Source: RFPI01 sp964398195 (GTDB lineage: Bacteria > Pseudomonadota > Gammaproteobacteria > Burkholderiales > Methylophilaceae). Taken from it: a DNA stretch of 5,186 nucleotides. The notes beneath the pieces were generated by a model that was given only the letters and a program-made list of their open reading frames with translations, was not told the origin of the DNA and did not search any database. Every line of letters begins with the position of its first letter. Position 1 is the stretch's first letter. Shown piece after piece: positions 4,936 through 5,186 of the stretch. The stretch is taken from the NCBI GenBank assembly GCA_964398195.1, contig CAYNLW010000060.1, forward strand, positions 1-5,186, written 5' to 3'. The position numbers and the translations under genes are program-made.

Positions 4936-4996
4936 TTATCAAGCGCGTGCTTAAGCACATCTAACAATAGTCATAATGTTCTGAGGAGAATTCCAC

Positions 4997-5186
4997 ATGG
5001 AAACGCAATTATCACCTAGTGATGTGTTATTTGTCTTACTAGGTGCCATTATGGTGCTGGCTATGCACGCTGGTTTTGCCTTTTTAGAGGTAGGCACGGT
5101 GCGACGCAAAAACCAAGTCAATGCACTGGTCAAAATCATGGCAGATTTTTCTGTCTCTACCATCGCTTACTTTTTTATCGGTTATT
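4997..5186 (+). CDS. amt: Ammonium transporter, Amt family (5' part only)
   Basis: The first 63 codons of an inner-membrane ammonium channel; the window ends before any stop. Translation begins METQLSPSDVLFVLLGAIMV and continues with the Amt signature block LAMHAGFAFLEVGTVRRKNQ (21-40), then VNALVKIMADFSVSTIAYFF. The first membrane segment is about 10-29 and includes the start of the conserved A-x-H-A-G-F-A-F-L-E motif; a second begins near residue 48. There is no separate signal peptide before the first segment, unlike E. coli AmtB. GAGGAG (4983-4988) lies eight bases before ATG. Upstream are a sigma-54 promoter and NtrC-like sites, so nitrogen-limitation control is expected. No glnK-type PII gene lies upstream; one could follow beyond the window. 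Confidence 0.9.
   Translation, partial: METQLSPSDVLFVLLGAIMVLAMHAGFAFLEVGTVRRKNQVNALVKIMADFSVSTIAYFFIGY

Noticed and set aside
4951..5163. Minus-strand ORF of 70 codons at the right end
   Set aside because: It is antisense to the amt gene, whose family block and upstream signals are clear.

Overview
The window is a compact stretch of chromosome with about 47-50% GC by eye. It most likely comes from a betaproteobacterium. The RpiA, SpoU-type methyltransferase, Hsp33, GluQ and DUF3301 proteins all look betaproteobacterial, and the start of the Amt protein fits too. My best guess is a Methylophilaceae-like methylotroph or a relative in Nitrosomonadales, but no methylotrophy gene is present to prove it. 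There are no phage, transposon, CRISPR or tRNA/rRNA signals.

Left part (1-703): the left edge is a 9-bp tandem repeat that runs off the window. It is followed by a secreted four-EF-hand protein gene on the + strand. A strong hairpin terminator at 604-633 is shared with rpiA (- strand), which converges on it. A 19-codon ORF overlaps the rpiA stop (TGATG) and ends just before this terminator.

Middle (1379-3333): rpiA and a TrmH/SpoU-family RNA ribose methyltransferase gene diverge from a region of about 175 bp that holds inverted and direct repeats. The methyltransferase gene converges with hslO (Hsp33), with only 13 bp between the stop codons.

Right part (2347-5186): hslO, gluQ (glutamyl-queuosine tRNA-Asp synthetase) and a small DUF3301 membrane-anchored protein all lie on the - strand, separated by 63 and 56 bp. 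They could form an operon in the order DUF3301-gluQ-hslO. The 350-bp gap between DUF3301 and the + strand ammonium transporter gene (cut by the window end) is the richest regulatory segment. It holds three copies of a GTTTAAAC-cored repeat at 20/21-bp spacing, two NtrC-like sites 30 bp apart, a 9-bp-arm dyad, and a near-consensus sigma-54 promoter about 51 bp upstream of the amt start.

Taken together these are housekeeping genes (pentose phosphate pathway, RNA modification, redox chaperone) plus a nitrogen-regulated transporter. The least ordinary items are the EF-hand protein, whose loops and short loop spacing recall lanmodulin; the GTTTAAAC repeat array; and the micro-ORF coupled to rpiA.
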